Assembly: GCF_009695585.1 (NCBI RefSeq) | Contig: NZ_VUNR01000023.1 | Coordinates: forward strand, 1 to 46,933 | Direction: 5' to 3' | Origin: Anaerovibrio slackiae | Lineage (GTDB): Bacteria > Bacillota > Negativicutes > Selenomonadales > Selenomonadaceae | Length of the DNA stretch: 46,933 nucleotides | Notes under the pieces: model-generated | Told to the model about the DNA's origin: nothing | Seen by the model: the letters and a program-made list of their open reading frames with translations, nothing else | Database searches by the model: none | Program-made: the position numbers and the translations under genes | In this document: positions 38,245 to 46,933 of the stretch, one piece after another | Numbering within the stretch: the first letter of the stretch is position 1 | How the letters are laid out: each line of letters begins with the position of its first letter

Positions 38245-38570
38245 TTAATGGCTGTGAACAGGCAGAGTACATCAGAAAGGGCTGTCAGAGAGAGTTCCCG
38301 GTGTGTCAGGCGATGAGAGGCGGCATAGCATCATGAGATGCAGAGGTCTTTCAGGGGCAGGATGCCAGGCTGTAAGGAATTTGAGCTGCGCTGATGGAAA
38401 GTGCGCCTGGGAGCCGCAGGGCTGAAAGAATTTTGCGTAGGCCCTGCCGCAGGGAGTGCGTTAAAGTCCGCCAAGGAGCGATTGTGGCAGGAGAACGTCA
38501 GCAGTTGCTCGAAATTAGAGTGGAACCGCGTCAATCAGCCGCCTCTTTTAGGGAGAGGCGGCTTTTATTT
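38245..38570 (+). ncRNA. T-box leader, cysteine specifier (TGC)
   Basis: tRNA-Cys-sensing leader before cysE. AGAGAG (stem I) lies near 38288. The specifier region GGAAAG then TGC (38402-38404) gives a cysteine codon. T-box bulge AGAGTGGAACCGCG is at 38517-38530. The terminator AGCCGCCTCT / AGAGGCGGCT with TTTTATTTT runs 38537-38570. It fits the genes below, which make the cysteine precursor and Cys-tRNA. An open frame through it from 38401 is not part of cysE. Confidence 0.9.
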
Positions 38571-38589
38571 TGTAGGAGTTGTATTGGCA

Positions 38590-39354
38590 ATGTTTTTTAA
38601 AAGACTTAGGTCCCGCATCAAGAAGGACATCAGGGTTATCTTTGAGCGTGACCCGGCTGCCCGCAGCGTCATTGAGGTGGTATGCTGCTACTCAGGGCTG
38701 CACGCCATCTGGCTGCACCGTATTTCCCACAAGCTTTATCTCAAGGGCTGGGTGCTGATTCCCCGCATGATTTCCAACCTGGGCAGGTTCCTGACCGGCA
38801 TTGAGATTCATCCCGGCGCCACCATCGGGGAGGGGCTGTTTATTGACCACGGTACCGGCATCGTCATCGGTGAGACGGCGGAGCTGGGCAGGAATGTCAC
38901 CCTGTATCAGGGAGTTACCCTGGGGGGAACCGGCAAGGAGAAGGGCAAGCGCCATCCTACCATCGGCAACAACGTGGTGGTGGCATCAGGCGCCAAGGTG
39001 CTGGGCTCCTTTACGGTGGGAGACCATGCCAAGATAGGCGCGGGCTCCGTGGTGCTGAAGGCAGTGCCTGCCTATGCCACTGTTGTGGGCATCCCCGGCC
39101 GGGTGGTGGTCATGCACGGCAAAAGGGTAGGCGAGCCTGTCTATACCGATGAGATGATGAAGCTTCTGGACACTGACATTGATTCGGCAGAGATGGTGGA
39201 GGAACAGGATGTGGATCTCAATCATGATGAGCTGCCGGACCCTGTCCGTGACCTGATGCTGGAAATGTCCCAGCGGCTGGAAACGATGGAGAAGCGTGTG
39301 AAGGAATTGGAGCAGGAGCTACAGAAAAAGGAGTTAGAGGATAAAAATGCTTAA
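38590..39354 (+). CDS. cysE: Serine O-acetyltransferase
   Basis: Makes O-acetylserine, the carbon skeleton for cysteine. It is 254 residues: an N-terminal helical domain ([28 protein letters not shown]), then a left-handed beta helix of hexapeptide repeats ([48 protein letters not shown]) and GIPGRVV. A C-terminal coiled-coil tail (about 215-254) is longer than in Bacillus. ATG 38590 is chosen: AGGAG lies 12-16 bases upstream and the alternative start lies inside the T-box. It overlaps cysS by 8 bp. Confidence 0.95.
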   Translation: MFFKRLRSRIKKDIRVIFERDPAARSVIEVVCCYSGLHAIWLHRISHKLYLKGWVLIPRMISNLGRFLTGIEIHPGATIGEGLFIDHGTGIVIGETAELGRNVTLYQGVTLGGTGKEKGKRHPTIGNNVVVASGAKVLGSFTVGDHAKIGAGSVVLKAVPAYATVVGIPGRVVVMHGKRVGEPVYTDEMMKLLDTDIDSAEMVEEQDVDLNHDELPDPVRDLMLEMSQRLETMEKRVKELEQELQKKELEDKNA

Positions 39355-40786
39355 AGTCTACAATACCATGACAAGGAAAAAAGAAGAATTTGTGCCTCAG
39401 GAGCCGGGCAAGGTGGGCATGTATGTCTGCGGCGTCACCCCCTACAACCATCCCCATATCGGCAACGCCCGTCCTTTTGTAACCTGGGATGTCATCAAGC
39501 GTTATTTCAGGAAGCGCGGCTTTGAGGTAAAGCACATCCAGAATTTTACCGACATGGATGACAAGATTATCAAGGCTGCCAATACAGAGGGCGTCAGCTG
39601 GCAGGTCATCACCGACCGCTACATCAAGGGATATTTTGAAGCCATGGACAAGCTGAATGTGCAGCATGCGGACCTCTACCCGAAGGTAACTGAGCACATG
39701 CAGGATATCATTGACATGGTGCAGCAGCTGATTGACCGGGGCTATGCCTATGAGCTGGAGGGGGATGTTTACTTCAGCGTGGAGAAATTCCCTGAGTACG
39801 GCAAGCTCAGCGGCCGCAAGCTGGAGGACATGCAGGCAGGTGCCCGGGTTGAGGTGGACACCAGGAAGCACAATCCTATGGATTTTGCCCTGTGGAAGTC
39901 CGCCAAGCCGGGAGAGCCATCCTGGGAAAGCCCTTGGGGGCAGGGACGTCCTGGCTGGCACATCGAGTGCTCCACCATGTCCCTGAAATACCTGGGGGAG
40001 ACCTTTGACTTCCACGGCGGCGGCAGCGACCTGATTTTCCCTCATCACGAGAATGAGATTGCCCAGTCCCAGTGCTGCTGCGGCAATTACCACAGCTTCG
40101 CCCAGTATTGGCTCCACAACGGCTTCATCACCATCGACAACGAGAAGATGAGCAAGTCCCTGAACAACTTCATCACTGTGCCGGATATCCTGAAGCTGTA
40201 TCCGGGGGAGGTGGTGCGCTTCTTTATCCTGCGCACCCACTACAGGAGCCCGCTGGATTTCAGCGAGGAGCGCATCAAGGAGGCGCAGGCAGGCCTGGTG
40301 CGCCTGCGCACTGCCTATGATAACGGCATGGCATTGCTGGAGAAAGACGGTGCTGACGGGGCTGATACCTTGCTGGCGGAGACGGCTGACAAGGCATTGG
40401 CGGACTTCTATGAGGCCATGGATGATGACTTCAACACCGCCCTTGCCATCGGCTACATGTTTACCCTGGCCAAGGAAATCAACACCTATGCCAACAGCGT
40501 GGTGAACAAGGGGGCAGCCTTTGACAAGGTGAATTTTGGCAGGCTGATGGATGTATACAGCGAGATGGCTGAGGTCATCGGTATCTTCGAGGGCAGCCTT
40601 GAGATGCCGGAGGCGGAGGATGCCGATGGCATTTCTGCTGAGGAAATCGAGGCATTGATTGCGGAGCGTGCCGAGGCCAAGAAGGCAAAGAACTGGGCAA
40701 GGGCGGACGAAATCCGCGACAGCCTGAAGGCCCGGGGGATTATCCTGGAGGATTCCGCGGCAGGCACCAAGTGGAAGAAGGCATGA
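39347..40786 (+). CDS. cysS: Cysteinyl-tRNA synthetase
   Basis: Charges tRNA-Cys. Class I synthetase of 479 residues with zinc ligand C28 (MYVCGVTPY), HIGH-type HPHIGN at 35-40, further zinc ligands in HIECSTMS and HHENE, and KMSKS near residue 267, plus the C-terminal anticodon-binding region. It overlaps cysE, so the Cys T-box controls both cysteine supply and use, an arrangement also known in Bacillus. mrnC follows by 10 bp. Confidence 0.97.
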   Translation: MLKVYNTMTRKKEEFVPQEPGKVGMYVCGVTPYNHPHIGNARPFVTWDVIKRYFRKRGFEVKHIQNFTDMDDKIIKAANTEGVSWQVITDRYIKGYFEAMDKLNVQHADLYPKVTEHMQDIIDMVQQLIDRGYAYELEGDVYFSVEKFPEYGKLSGRKLEDMQAGARVEVDTRKHNPMDFALWKSAKPGEPSWESPWGQGRPGWHIECSTMSLKYLGETFDFHGGGSDLIFPHHENEIAQSQCCCGNYHSFAQYWLHNGFITIDNEKMSKSLNNFITVPDILKLYPGEVVRFFILRTHYRSPLDFSEERIKEAQAGLVRLRTAYDNGMALLEKDGADGADTLLAETADKALADFYEAMDDDFNTALAIGYMFTLAKEINTYANSVVNKGAAFDKVNFGRLMDVYSEMAEVIGIFEGSLEMPEAEDADGISAEEIEALIAERAEAKKAKNWARADEIRDSLKARGIILEDSAAGTKWKKA

Positions 40787-40796
40787 GGCAGCTGTT

Positions 40797-41294
40797 ATGA
40801 CCTTTGAGCATTTTCAGAAGCTGGTGGATATGATGTTTGTGCCGGACGGGGCAGGCGGGGCGCTGCAGCGGTATCAGGAGGTCAATCCCCGCAGCCTGCA
40901 CCCTCTGGTGCTGGCCTATATCGGTGATGCCTATTTCCATCTCTTTGTGCGGGGGCGGCTTCTGTCCTACGAGCAGAACAAGGTGCAGGTGCTGAACCAG
41001 TTCAGTGCCCAGATGGTGTCGGCTGTGTGGCAGGACAAGGCATATCACGCCCTGGAGCCCATGCTGACGGAGGAAGAAATCGCCGTCTACAAGCGGGGCC
41101 GCAACTGCAAGAGCCGCGTGTCAAAGAGCGCATCCGTGGCCCAGTACCATTCCAGCACCGGCTTTGAAGCACTGCTTGGCACCCTGTATTTGCAGGAGGA
41201 CAATGACCGCCTGTACGAGATTGCCGAGGCGGCCTTTCAGGTGATATCCAAAGCCATGATGGAAGAAGTGGCGGCAGGGCAGAAGCAGCCTTAA
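40797..41294 (+). CDS. mrnC: Mini-ribonuclease III
   Basis: Processes 23S rRNA precursor ends in Firmicutes. Its 165 residues form an RNase III catalytic domain without the dsRNA-binding domain: LVLAYIGDAYFHLFVRG with catalytic D44, QVLNQFSAQMVSA, KRGRNCKS and FEALLGTLYL near 125. The position behind cysS is the conserved Firmicute order. GAGG lies close before the ATG. It is the last gene before a strong terminator. Confidence 0.94.
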   Translation: MTFEHFQKLVDMMFVPDGAGGALQRYQEVNPRSLHPLVLAYIGDAYFHLFVRGRLLSYEQNKVQVLNQFSAQMVSAVWQDKAYHALEPMLTEEEIAVYKRGRNCKSRVSKSASVAQYHSSTGFEALLGTLYLQEDNDRLYEIAEAAFQVISKAMMEEVAAGQKQP

Positions 41295-41323
41295 TAGCAT
41301 TTTATTAAAATATTTTCATGCAG

Positions 41324-41378
41324 AAAGCAGGATAGGTATTCCGGGGCAGGCTGCCGGAATACATCATCCTGCTTTTGT
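41324..41378 (+). terminator. Rho-independent terminator of cysE-cysS-mrnC
   Basis: Long hairpin: AAGCAGGAT and TATTCCGG pair with CCGGAATA and ATCCTGCTT, followed by TTT. It lies 30 bp after the mrnC stop. Confidence 0.88.
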
Positions 41379-41451
41379 AATGGGCTTTCATCCGGGCATT
41401 TTTTATAGTAAAATTGTGTATAGGATAAATGTGTTGTTTGGGGGTTTTTAG

Positions 41452-42141
41452 ATGATTAAGGTAAAATTACTGGAGCATACGCCGAATCCGGAGCGGGTGG
41501 TAGCTATGGCAGCAAGGCTCTGCTATTCTGCCTCAGGGGCTGAGGAGCTGGCGGAAAAGATGAGCGATGAGCAGGTGGAAAAGCTGGTGGCAAAAATCGT
41601 GCAGATGGGGCATGCCTCCACCATGGAGCATGTAAGCTTCACCTTCGGCATCGAGGGGGTGTCACGGGTGCTCACCCATCAGCTGGTGCGCCATCGCCTG
41701 GCTTCCTACAGCCAGCAGTCCCAGCGGTATGTGGCAGAGCATGACTTTGAGTATATCCTGCCCCCTTCCATCGGGGAAAAGCCGGAGGCAAAGGAAAAGT
41801 TTGAGGCCTTGATGCAGCAGATACGGAGCACCTACGATGAGCTGGCTGATATGGGAGTGCCTCGGGAGGATGCCCGTTATGTGCTGGCCAATGCCACGGA
41901 GACGAAAATCGTGGTGACCATGAATGCCCGTTCACTGATGCACTTTTTCAACCTGCGCTGCTGCAACCGCGCCCAGTGGGAAATCCGGGAGCTGGCTTAT
42001 AAGATGCTGGAGCAGGCCAAGGCAGCAGCCCCCCTGCTGTTTAAGAATGCCGGGGCTTCCTGCGTGGCCACAGGCCATTGCCCTGAGGGGGCTATGACCT
42101 GCGGCAGGTTCGGCGAGATGATAAAAATGCGGACTGAGTAG
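41452..42141 (+). CDS. thyX: Flavin-dependent thymidylate synthase ThyX
   Basis: Makes dTMP from dUMP with FAD and methylene-tetrahydrofolate. At 229 residues it carries the ThyX signature R80-H-R82, seven residues, S90 ([13 protein letters not shown]) plus [12 protein letters not shown] and [14 protein letters not shown]. ThyX is common in anaerobes that lack thyA; thyA is not in the window. ATG 41452 has only a weak GGGG upstream. The promoter region 41379-41451 is AT-rich but no clear pair of boxes is seen. Confidence 0.95.
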   Translation: MIKVKLLEHTPNPERVVAMAARLCYSASGAEELAEKMSDEQVEKLVAKIVQMGHASTMEHVSFTFGIEGVSRVLTHQLVRHRLASYSQQSQRYVAEHDFEYILPPSIGEKPEAKEKFEALMQQIRSTYDELADMGVPREDARYVLANATETKIVVTMNARSLMHFFNLRCCNRAQWEIRELAYKMLEQAKAAAPLLFKNAGASCVATGHCPEGAMTCGRFGEMIKMRTE

Positions 42142-42167
42142 ATGCCATTGTAAGGGAGGCGTGTTTT

Positions 42168-42749
42168 ATGTCCAATCCGGCTTATATGTATGATGTAATG
42201 AAACGGGAAGAACTGATTGATGGAAAAATTGTGATGATGTCACCGAGGCCTGCCATTAATCACAATAGAATTGTTACCAACATAAGCGGGATATTTTATA
42301 ATTATCTGAAAGGCAAGAGATGCCAGTCTTTTTGTGATGGCACTGAGGTCTGGCTGGACGAAAAAAATCACTTTATTCCCGATGCCATGATCGTGTGCAA
42401 CCCGGATATTATCGGCAGCCATCATATTGACGGGGCACCGGATCTGGTGGTGGAGGTGCTTTCGCCCAGCACTTACGACAGGGACATGACCGTGAAGATG
42501 GCAGCCTACGCCCGGGCAGGCGTGAAGGAATACTGGATTGTTGAGCCGGAGGCACGGCGCGTTGCCGTGCATCTTCTGAAGGGGGATGCCTATGAGCTGT
42601 CAGCCAGCTATTATCCTTACACCGAGGAAGATTACAAGCACATGGATGAAGAAGATGTGGTGATTGCCAGGCAGCGCATCAAGCTGAAGGTTTCCCTGTA
42701 TGATGATTTGATTATCGATGTGGCGGATATTTTCGAGCGGGTGAAGTGA
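42168..42749 (+). CDS. Uma2-family (DUF820) putative endonuclease
   Basis: 193-residue PD-(D/E)XK protein of the Uma2 family. The core reads ELIDGKIVMMSPRPAINHNRI, FIPDAMIVCNPD, then PDLVVEVLSPSTYDRDMTVKMAAYARAGVKEYWIVEPEARRV, with catalytic-type D and E-V-L-S-P-S-T-x-x-x-D. AAGGGAGG precedes ATG 42168. The biological role of Uma2 proteins is unclear; many lie in mobile or multi-copy contexts. It sits between thyX and the MNT gene at the start of an accessory stretch. Confidence 0.9.
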   Translation: MSNPAYMYDVMKREELIDGKIVMMSPRPAINHNRIVTNISGIFYNYLKGKRCQSFCDGTEVWLDEKNHFIPDAMIVCNPDIIGSHHIDGAPDLVVEVLSPSTYDRDMTVKMAAYARAGVKEYWIVEPEARRVAVHLLKGDAYELSASYYPYTEEDYKHMDEEDVVIARQRIKLKVSLYDDLIIDVADIFERVK

Positions 42750-42816
42750 GCTGCAGGGGATTCTGCAAAAGTGGTGAATAGTTATCATAATTGGATGTTG
42801 CCAGGAGGGGAGAACT

Positions 42817-43155
42817 ATGCCTGATTATCGCAGTATTATGGATAAATATATATATAAGCTGCAGGAGATTTATGGCTCAAAAATGAAGGCAGTAATATTA
42901 TACGGTTCCTATGCCAGGGGAGATTATACGGCGGAGTCAGATATAGATATTATGCTTTTGGTGGATATGCCTGATAAGGAAATCAGCAAGCTGTTTGCTA
43001 AAACTTCTGACATGACGTATGATTTTAATTTTGATAATCATATTGACATATCATTGATTGTGAAGGACATTAACCAGTTTTATAAATGGGTGATGGTGCA
43101 TCCTTTTTATCAAAATGTGCAGAAGGAGGGAGTTGTGCTTTATGGAGCGGCGTGA
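42817..43155 (+). CDS. MNT-type nucleotidyltransferase (antitoxin-like)
   Basis: 112 residues with the minimal nucleotidyltransferase motif GSYARGDYTAESDIDIMLLVD (about 30-50), holding G-S and D-x-D. MntA-type antitoxins of this kind AMPylate and silence a HEPN RNase encoded next door. Here AGGAGGGGAG precedes the ATG, and a HEPN-like start overlaps the 3' end but is broken (43142-43210). The toxin seems lost and the gene is an orphan. The C-terminal HPFYQNVQKEGVVLY is typical of the family. Confidence 0.87.
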   Translation: MPDYRSIMDKYIYKLQEIYGSKMKAVILYGSYARGDYTAESDIDIMLLVDMPDKEISKLFAKTSDMTYDFNFDNHIDISLIVKDINQFYKWVMVHPFYQNVQKEGVVLYGAA

Positions 43156-43210
43156 CGAAACGGGTGGAATAGCTGATTTAGTCAGGTATAGGATAAGTGT
43201 GGCAAAGTAG
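43142..43210 (+). pseudogene. Truncated HEPN toxin gene (first 22 codons)
   Basis: ATG 43142 overlaps the MNT gene by 14 bp, as expected for an MNT/HEPN operon. The frame reads ...ADLVRYRISVAK then TAG at 43208. LVRYRxxxAK is the usual beginning of HEPN-domain proteins, but the remaining roughly 100 residues, including the RX4-6H active site, are absent. The type ISP gene starts 33 bp on, so its acquisition may have removed the toxin. The match is short. Confidence 0.55.
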
Positions 43211-43242
43211 GACATTTTGTTTTTAAGAAAAGGGGAAAAGCA

Positions 43243-46200
43243 ATGGCTTCATTCTATGACATATTGGAAAAATATCGCAGAAAAGCTTTTTCAGAGCGTG
43301 ACAAAGGGACTCGTTTTGAACTTCTGATGCAGCGTTTTATGCAGTCATACCCGCTGTATCAAGGCATGTTTGTACAAGTGTGGATGTGGAATGAATTTCC
43401 CTTTAAAAATGATTTTGGTGGAAAGGATATAGGTATAGACCTGGTAGCATTGACTGCTGATGGGGAATATTGGGCAGTACAGTGCAAATGCTATGCAGAA
43501 AATTCTGTTATTGATAAGCCAGCTGTGGATAGTTTTTTATCTACTTCTGGAAAAAGTTTTGTTGATGATTTGGGGCAGGTCAGGAGTTTTTCCCAGAGAT
43601 TGTGGATAGCTACTACTAATCATTGGAATAAGACAGCTGAAATTGCTATTCAAAACCAGCAGCCACAAGTTTCCCGTATCAGTCTTCTTGATTTGCAGGA
43701 AGCCCCGATAGATTGGGAGAAACTGGATGAAGGAATATTTGGCGAGGCGGCATGCGTAAAAAAGTATACACCTCGTCTTCATCAGCAAAATGCACTTGAG
43801 AAAGCAAGAGAATATTTTAAAGACCATGAGCGCGGCAAGATGATTATGGCATGTGGAACAGGTAAAACGGCAACATCTTTGTGGATTGCAGAGCAGGAAA
43901 CCAATGATAATGGTTTTATTTTGTTTTTAGTGCCATCTATTGCGCTTTTAGCACAGTCCCTTATGGCTTGGTCTGCCCAAAGCAGTAAGCCTATAACAGC
44001 TATTTGTGTGTGTTCTGATGCCGGGGCTTCTAAGGATAATTCCAACGATGAAAACAAACATATTGATTTAGCATTACCGGCAACTACCAATGTAGAAATG
44101 GTTGCAAGCCGCATTCGGCAGGCGGTGACTAGCCCTCATGATGGCATGGTGGTTGTATTTAGTACATACCAATCGATTGATGTAGTGTCAAATGCCCAGA
44201 GAAAATTACAGATGACAAAAAACGTTGAAGAAGATTATAGCTTTGATTTTATTATCTGTGATGAGGCTCATAGGACGACTGGTTACACAGAAAACAAGAA
44301 TAATGCAGAGGCTTCCAATTTTGTAAAAGTGCATGACAATGACTTTATAAGAGGCAAAAAGCGTCTTTATATGACGGCAACACCGAAATTATTTGGGGCA
44401 GAGGCTAAAAAGAAAGCTGTTGCAAAAGATATTGTGTTATGGTCTATGGATGATGAAAGCCTTTATGGTGAGGAATTTTATCGTATAGGTTTTAGTGAAG
44501 CCGTAGATAAAAAATTGTTAGCTGACTACAAGGTTATGGTATTGACCATAGGTGATGATCAGATACCGCCGGTATTGCAGGATGCTATAGCAGATAAAAA
44601 TTCCCAAATATCTACGGACGATGCCTCAAAGTTAATTGGTTGCATAAATGCCCTTTCAAAAAAGATGATTACAGATTCACAGCTATTGGCGGAAATTGAT
44701 CCGGCACCTATGCATACGGCTGTGGCTTTTTGTGCTACTATAAAAAAGTCAAAACAGATAGTTGATGTGTTTAATGAATATAAAAATCTCTATTATGATA
44801 GTTTGACAGATGCCCAGCGGAAGGAAACTGTTATTGTTGAAGCAGACCATGTAGATGGCTCAATGGGGGCAGTAGAGCGTGGCAGCAAATTAAGCTGGCT
44901 GAAGAATGTTGATACTTCCGGGCGTGACTGTAATATTTTGGCTAATGTGAGATGCCTGTCCGAAGGTGTAGATGTGCCAAGCCTCGATGCCATATTGTTT
45001 TTGTCCGCTCGCAATAGCCAGGTGGATGTTGTACAGTCAGTAGGGCGTGTAATGCGCACTGCACCAAATAAAAATTTTGGCTATATCATAATTCCAGTTG
45101 TTGTACCTGCTAATGTCAAGCCGGAGGAGGCTTTGGAAGAAAGCAAGGATTTTGCAACAGTTTGGTCTGTGCTAAATGCCTTGCGTGCCCATGATGACCG
45201 TTTCAATGCGACTATAAACAAAATTGAACTTAATAAAAATAAGCCTGATAATATTTTGGTAGGCGGTGTTGTCAATAATGAGAACAGTGCTAAAAACGAG
45301 GTACATGAGAGTAGTGGTGTGTATCAGACAACGCTTTATTTTTCTGAATTGCAAGGGGCTATTTATGCCCGTATGGTGCAAAAAGTAGGTAGCAAGCGTT
45401 ATTGGAGCCAGTGGGCGGAGGATATTGCAAAAATTGCCGAGCGGCACAGGCATAATATAAATACACTGATTAGCAAGGATGAAAGGCACAAGAAAGCTTT
45501 TGAAAAATTTATGCAGGGTTTGCATAAAAATATAAATCCTTATATTTCGGCTGAGGAAGCAGTAGAAATGCTGGCTCAGCATATCATTACAAAACCAGTT
45601 TTTGAGGCATTGTTTGAGAATTATTCTTTTGTGGAAAACAATACAGTTTCACAATCAATGGCAAAAATACTTGCTCTTTTGGATGATGATGCTTTAGAAA
45701 AAGAGCATGAAACTTTGGAGCGTTTTTATAATTCGGTGCGTATGCGGTGCGAAGGAATTGATAGTGCAGAAGCAAAGCAAAAAATTATTACAGAGCTGTA
45801 CGATAATTTTTTCAGGGTGGCATTGAAGACTACGGTTGAAAAGTTAGGTATTGTTTATACTCCTGTAGAAGTGGTGGATTTTATTCTCCACTCTGTTAAT
45901 GATGTTTTGAAAAAGGAATTTGGGCGCAGTATGTCTGATTCCAACGTGCATATTCTTGATCCATTTACCGGCACAGGCACGTTTATTACAAGGCTGTTAC
46001 AGTCAGGAATTATCAAGCAGAAGGATTTGATACGAAAATACACGAAGGAACTTCATGCCAATGAGATTGTTTTGCTGGCATATTATATTGCATCAATAAA
46101 TATTGAAAATGCGTTTCATGATTTGATGCAGGGAGATGATTATACCAGCTTTGATGGTATTTGCCTCACTGATACATTTCAGCTGGGAGAAAAAGAAGAT

Positions 46201-46848
46201 ACAGGAGAATTATTCTCAGAAGTATTTCCTTATAATTCCATGCGCGTACAACAGCAAAAATTGGCTCCTATCAGGGTGATTGTGGGAAATCCACCATATT
46301 CTGTAGGTCAAAAATCTGCTAATGATAATGCTCAGAACGAGTCGTATCCGCATTTGGAAAAGAGGCTGTCTGATACTTATGTTGCAGGTACTAAAGTAAC
46401 TAATAAAAATGCTCTTTATGATAGCTATATAAAGGCATTTCGCTGGGCATCTGACCGCATAGATGCCCAGCAGGGTGGTGTAATCGGGTTTGTAACTAAT
46501 GGCGGATGGCTGGATGGCAATGCTATGGATGGCATGAGAAAATGCTTGGAAAAGGAATTTTCTGCTATTTATGTTTTTAATTTGCGTGGCAATCAGAGAA
46601 CCCAGGGTGAATTATCTCGAAAAGAAGGTGGAAAAATTTTTGGTTCTGGTTCTCGTTCACCTATTTGTATTACGATTTTAGTTAAAAATCCTAAAGCATT
46701 AAATAAAAAAGCAGAGATTTTTTACCATGACATAGGGGATTACCTGAGCCGGGAAGATAAGCTGAAAATTATCAGCAAGTTTAAAAGTTGCTTAAACAGT
46801 AAATTTTATAATGGTCCCAAGAATTTAGACCAGCACTTTATTTTTTAA
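43243..46848 (+). CDS. Type ISP restriction-modification enzyme, C-terminus lost to IS insertion
   Basis: Single-chain restriction-modification protein like LlaGI/LlaBIII. Order: Mrr-like nuclease at about 64-84 (GIDLVALTADGEYWAVQCK), helicase with Walker A MACGTGKTATS near 202 and DEAH near 340, a second RecA domain with QSVGRVMRT, then an N6-adenine methylase with motif I LDPFTGTGTF near 905 and NPPYS near 1016. Family members are about 1550-1600 residues; this stops at 1201, just after DYLSREDKLKIISKF, so the target-recognition domain is missing. The last dozen or so codons seem to come from an IS3-family end. The gene is AT-rich and probably inactive. Confidence 0.88.
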   Translation: MASFYDILEKYRRKAFSERDKGTRFELLMQRFMQSYPLYQGMFVQVWMWNEFPFKNDFGGKDIGIDLVALTADGEYWAVQCKCYAENSVIDKPAVDSFLSTSGKSFVDDLGQVRSFSQRLWIATTNHWNKTAEIAIQNQQPQVSRISLLDLQEAPIDWEKLDEGIFGEAACVKKYTPRLHQQNALEKAREYFKDHERGKMIMACGTGKTATSLWIAEQETNDNGFILFLVPSIALLAQSLMAWSAQSSKPITAICVCSDAGASKDNSNDENKHIDLALPATTNVEMVASRIRQAVTSPHDGMVVVFSTYQSIDVVSNAQRKLQMTKNVEEDYSFDFIICDEAHRTTGYTENKNNAEASNFVKVHDNDFIRGKKRLYMTATPKLFGAEAKKKAVAKDIVLWSMDDESLYGEEFYRIGFSEAVDKKLLADYKVMVLTIGDDQIPPVLQDAIADKNSQISTDDASKLIGCINALSKKMITDSQLLAEIDPAPMHTAVAFCATIKKSKQIVDVFNEYKNLYYDSLTDAQRKETVIVEADHVDGSMGAVERGSKLSWLKNVDTSGRDCNILANVRCLSEGVDVPSLDAILFLSARNSQVDVVQSVGRVMRTAPNKNFGYIIIPVVVPANVKPEEALEESKDFATVWSVLNALRAHDDRFNATINKIELNKNKPDNILVGGVVNNENSAKNEVHESSGVYQTTLYFSELQGAIYARMVQKVGSKRYWSQWAEDIAKIAERHRHNINTLISKDERHKKAFEKFMQGLHKNINPYISAEEAVEMLAQHIITKPVFEALFENYSFVENNTVSQSMAKILALLDDDALEKEHETLERFYNSVRMRCEGIDSAEAKQKIITELYDNFFRVALKTTVEKLGIVYTPVEVVDFILHSVNDVLKKEFGRSMSDSNVHILDPFTGTGTFITRLLQSGIIKQKDLIRKYTKELHANEIVLLAYYIASINIENAFHDLMQGDDYTSFDGICLTDTFQLGEKEDTGELFSEVFPYNSMRVQQQKLAPIRVIVGNPPYSVGQKSANDNAQNESYPHLEKRLSDTYVAGTKVTNKNALYDSYIKAFRWASDRIDAQQGGVIGFVTNGGWLDGNAMDGMRKCLEKEFSAIYVFNLRGNQRTQGELSRKEGGKIFGSGSRSPICITILVKNPKALNKKAEIFYHDIGDYLSREDKLKIISKFKSCLNSKFYNGPKNLDQHFIF

Positions 46849-46933
46849 GCGTGCATGATATAGTAATTAGTAACGAATGGAGGTTACTATCATGCCGAAA
46901 AGGAAATACACTGCTGAATTCAAGAGCAAGATT
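46812..46933 (+). mobile_element. Left end of an IS3-family element (runs off the window)
   Basis: TGGTCC at 46812 is a plausible left terminus, since the similarity of the ISP protein to its family ends about there and an orfA start follows 80 bp later, a normal distance for IS3-type elements. The right end lies outside the window. The exact boundary is inferred. Confidence 0.6.
46892..46933 (+). CDS. IS3-family transposase OrfA, first 14 codons
   Basis: Starts MPKRKYTAEFKSKI, the usual beginning of IS3-family OrfA proteins, which carry an N-terminal helix-turn-helix that binds the IS ends. TGGAGG lies about 12 bases upstream of the ATG. The rest, and orfB with its DDE domain, lies beyond the window. 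Confidence 0.75.
   Translation, partial: MPKRKYTAEFKSKI

Noticed and set aside
38401-38589. N-terminal extension of cysE of 63 codons
   Set aside because: It lies in the T-box leader and terminator; the ATG at 38590 matches family length and has a ribosome site.

Overview
The window reads as the chromosome of a low-oxygen Firmicute, most likely a Negativicute such as a Selenomonas relative. This is inferred from gene content: CIRCE and CtsR heat-shock control, two T-box leaders, a glmS ribozyme, RNase Y with YmdB, Mini-RNase III, ThyX, a bacteriohemerythrin, and a moderately GC-rich core with AT-rich accessory patches. No rRNA or other species marker is present, so the genus is a guess.

Layout. 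1-3500: an AT-rich DpnII-type restriction-modification cassette plus an acetyltransferase. 4.0-20 kb: core genes groES-groEL, glmS behind its ribozyme, an IMP dehydrogenase, an OmpR-type two-component pair, clpB, leuA behind a leucine T-box, and rny. 20-24.8 kb: a conserved hypothetical gene, ymdB, a PHP phosphoesterase, a P-loop/Asp23 fusion, tRNA-Gln on the minus strand, and a bacteriohemerythrin. 24.9-28.6 kb: a DUF2520 dehydrogenase with panB, then rsmD-coaD and a coiled-coil gene. 28.7-41.3 kb: a locus resembling the Bacillus ctsR-to-mrnC block (ctsR, a 59-residue ORF, radA, carD, yacL, ispD, ispF, cysE, cysS, mrnC), interrupted between ispF and cysE by an accessory stretch with a DUF4143 remnant, an XRE regulator, a lipoprotein, a zinc-ribbon membrane protein, MarR and a cupin protein. 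41.4-46.9 kb: thyX, a Uma2 endonuclease, an MNT nucleotidyltransferase with a broken HEPN partner, and a type ISP restriction-modification gene cut short by an IS3-family element that runs off the window.

The most striking signal is not a gene. About ten copies of a structured, interspersed palindromic repeat (roughly 180-480 bp) occupy the large intergenic gaps. Most share an inverted pair of TCTGTTCAGACA-like boxes around a long hairpin. The core inside is mosaic: six copies share one core, others carry a second core with nested hairpins, and one carries an unrelated core closed by a new perfect 24-bp stem. Three copies begin exactly at the stop codon of the preceding gene, and copies bound most of the AT-rich accessory cassettes.

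Regulation can be read in several places. CIRCE lies before groES. CtsR-like direct repeats with unusual one-base spacing lie at both clpB and ctsR, 15 kb apart. T-boxes specify Leu (CTG) for leuA and Cys (TGC) for cysE-cysS. A pair of near-identical dyads brackets marR. RNase Y appears to start at a non-AUG codon. All family calls come from motifs and remembered family features, without database searches.
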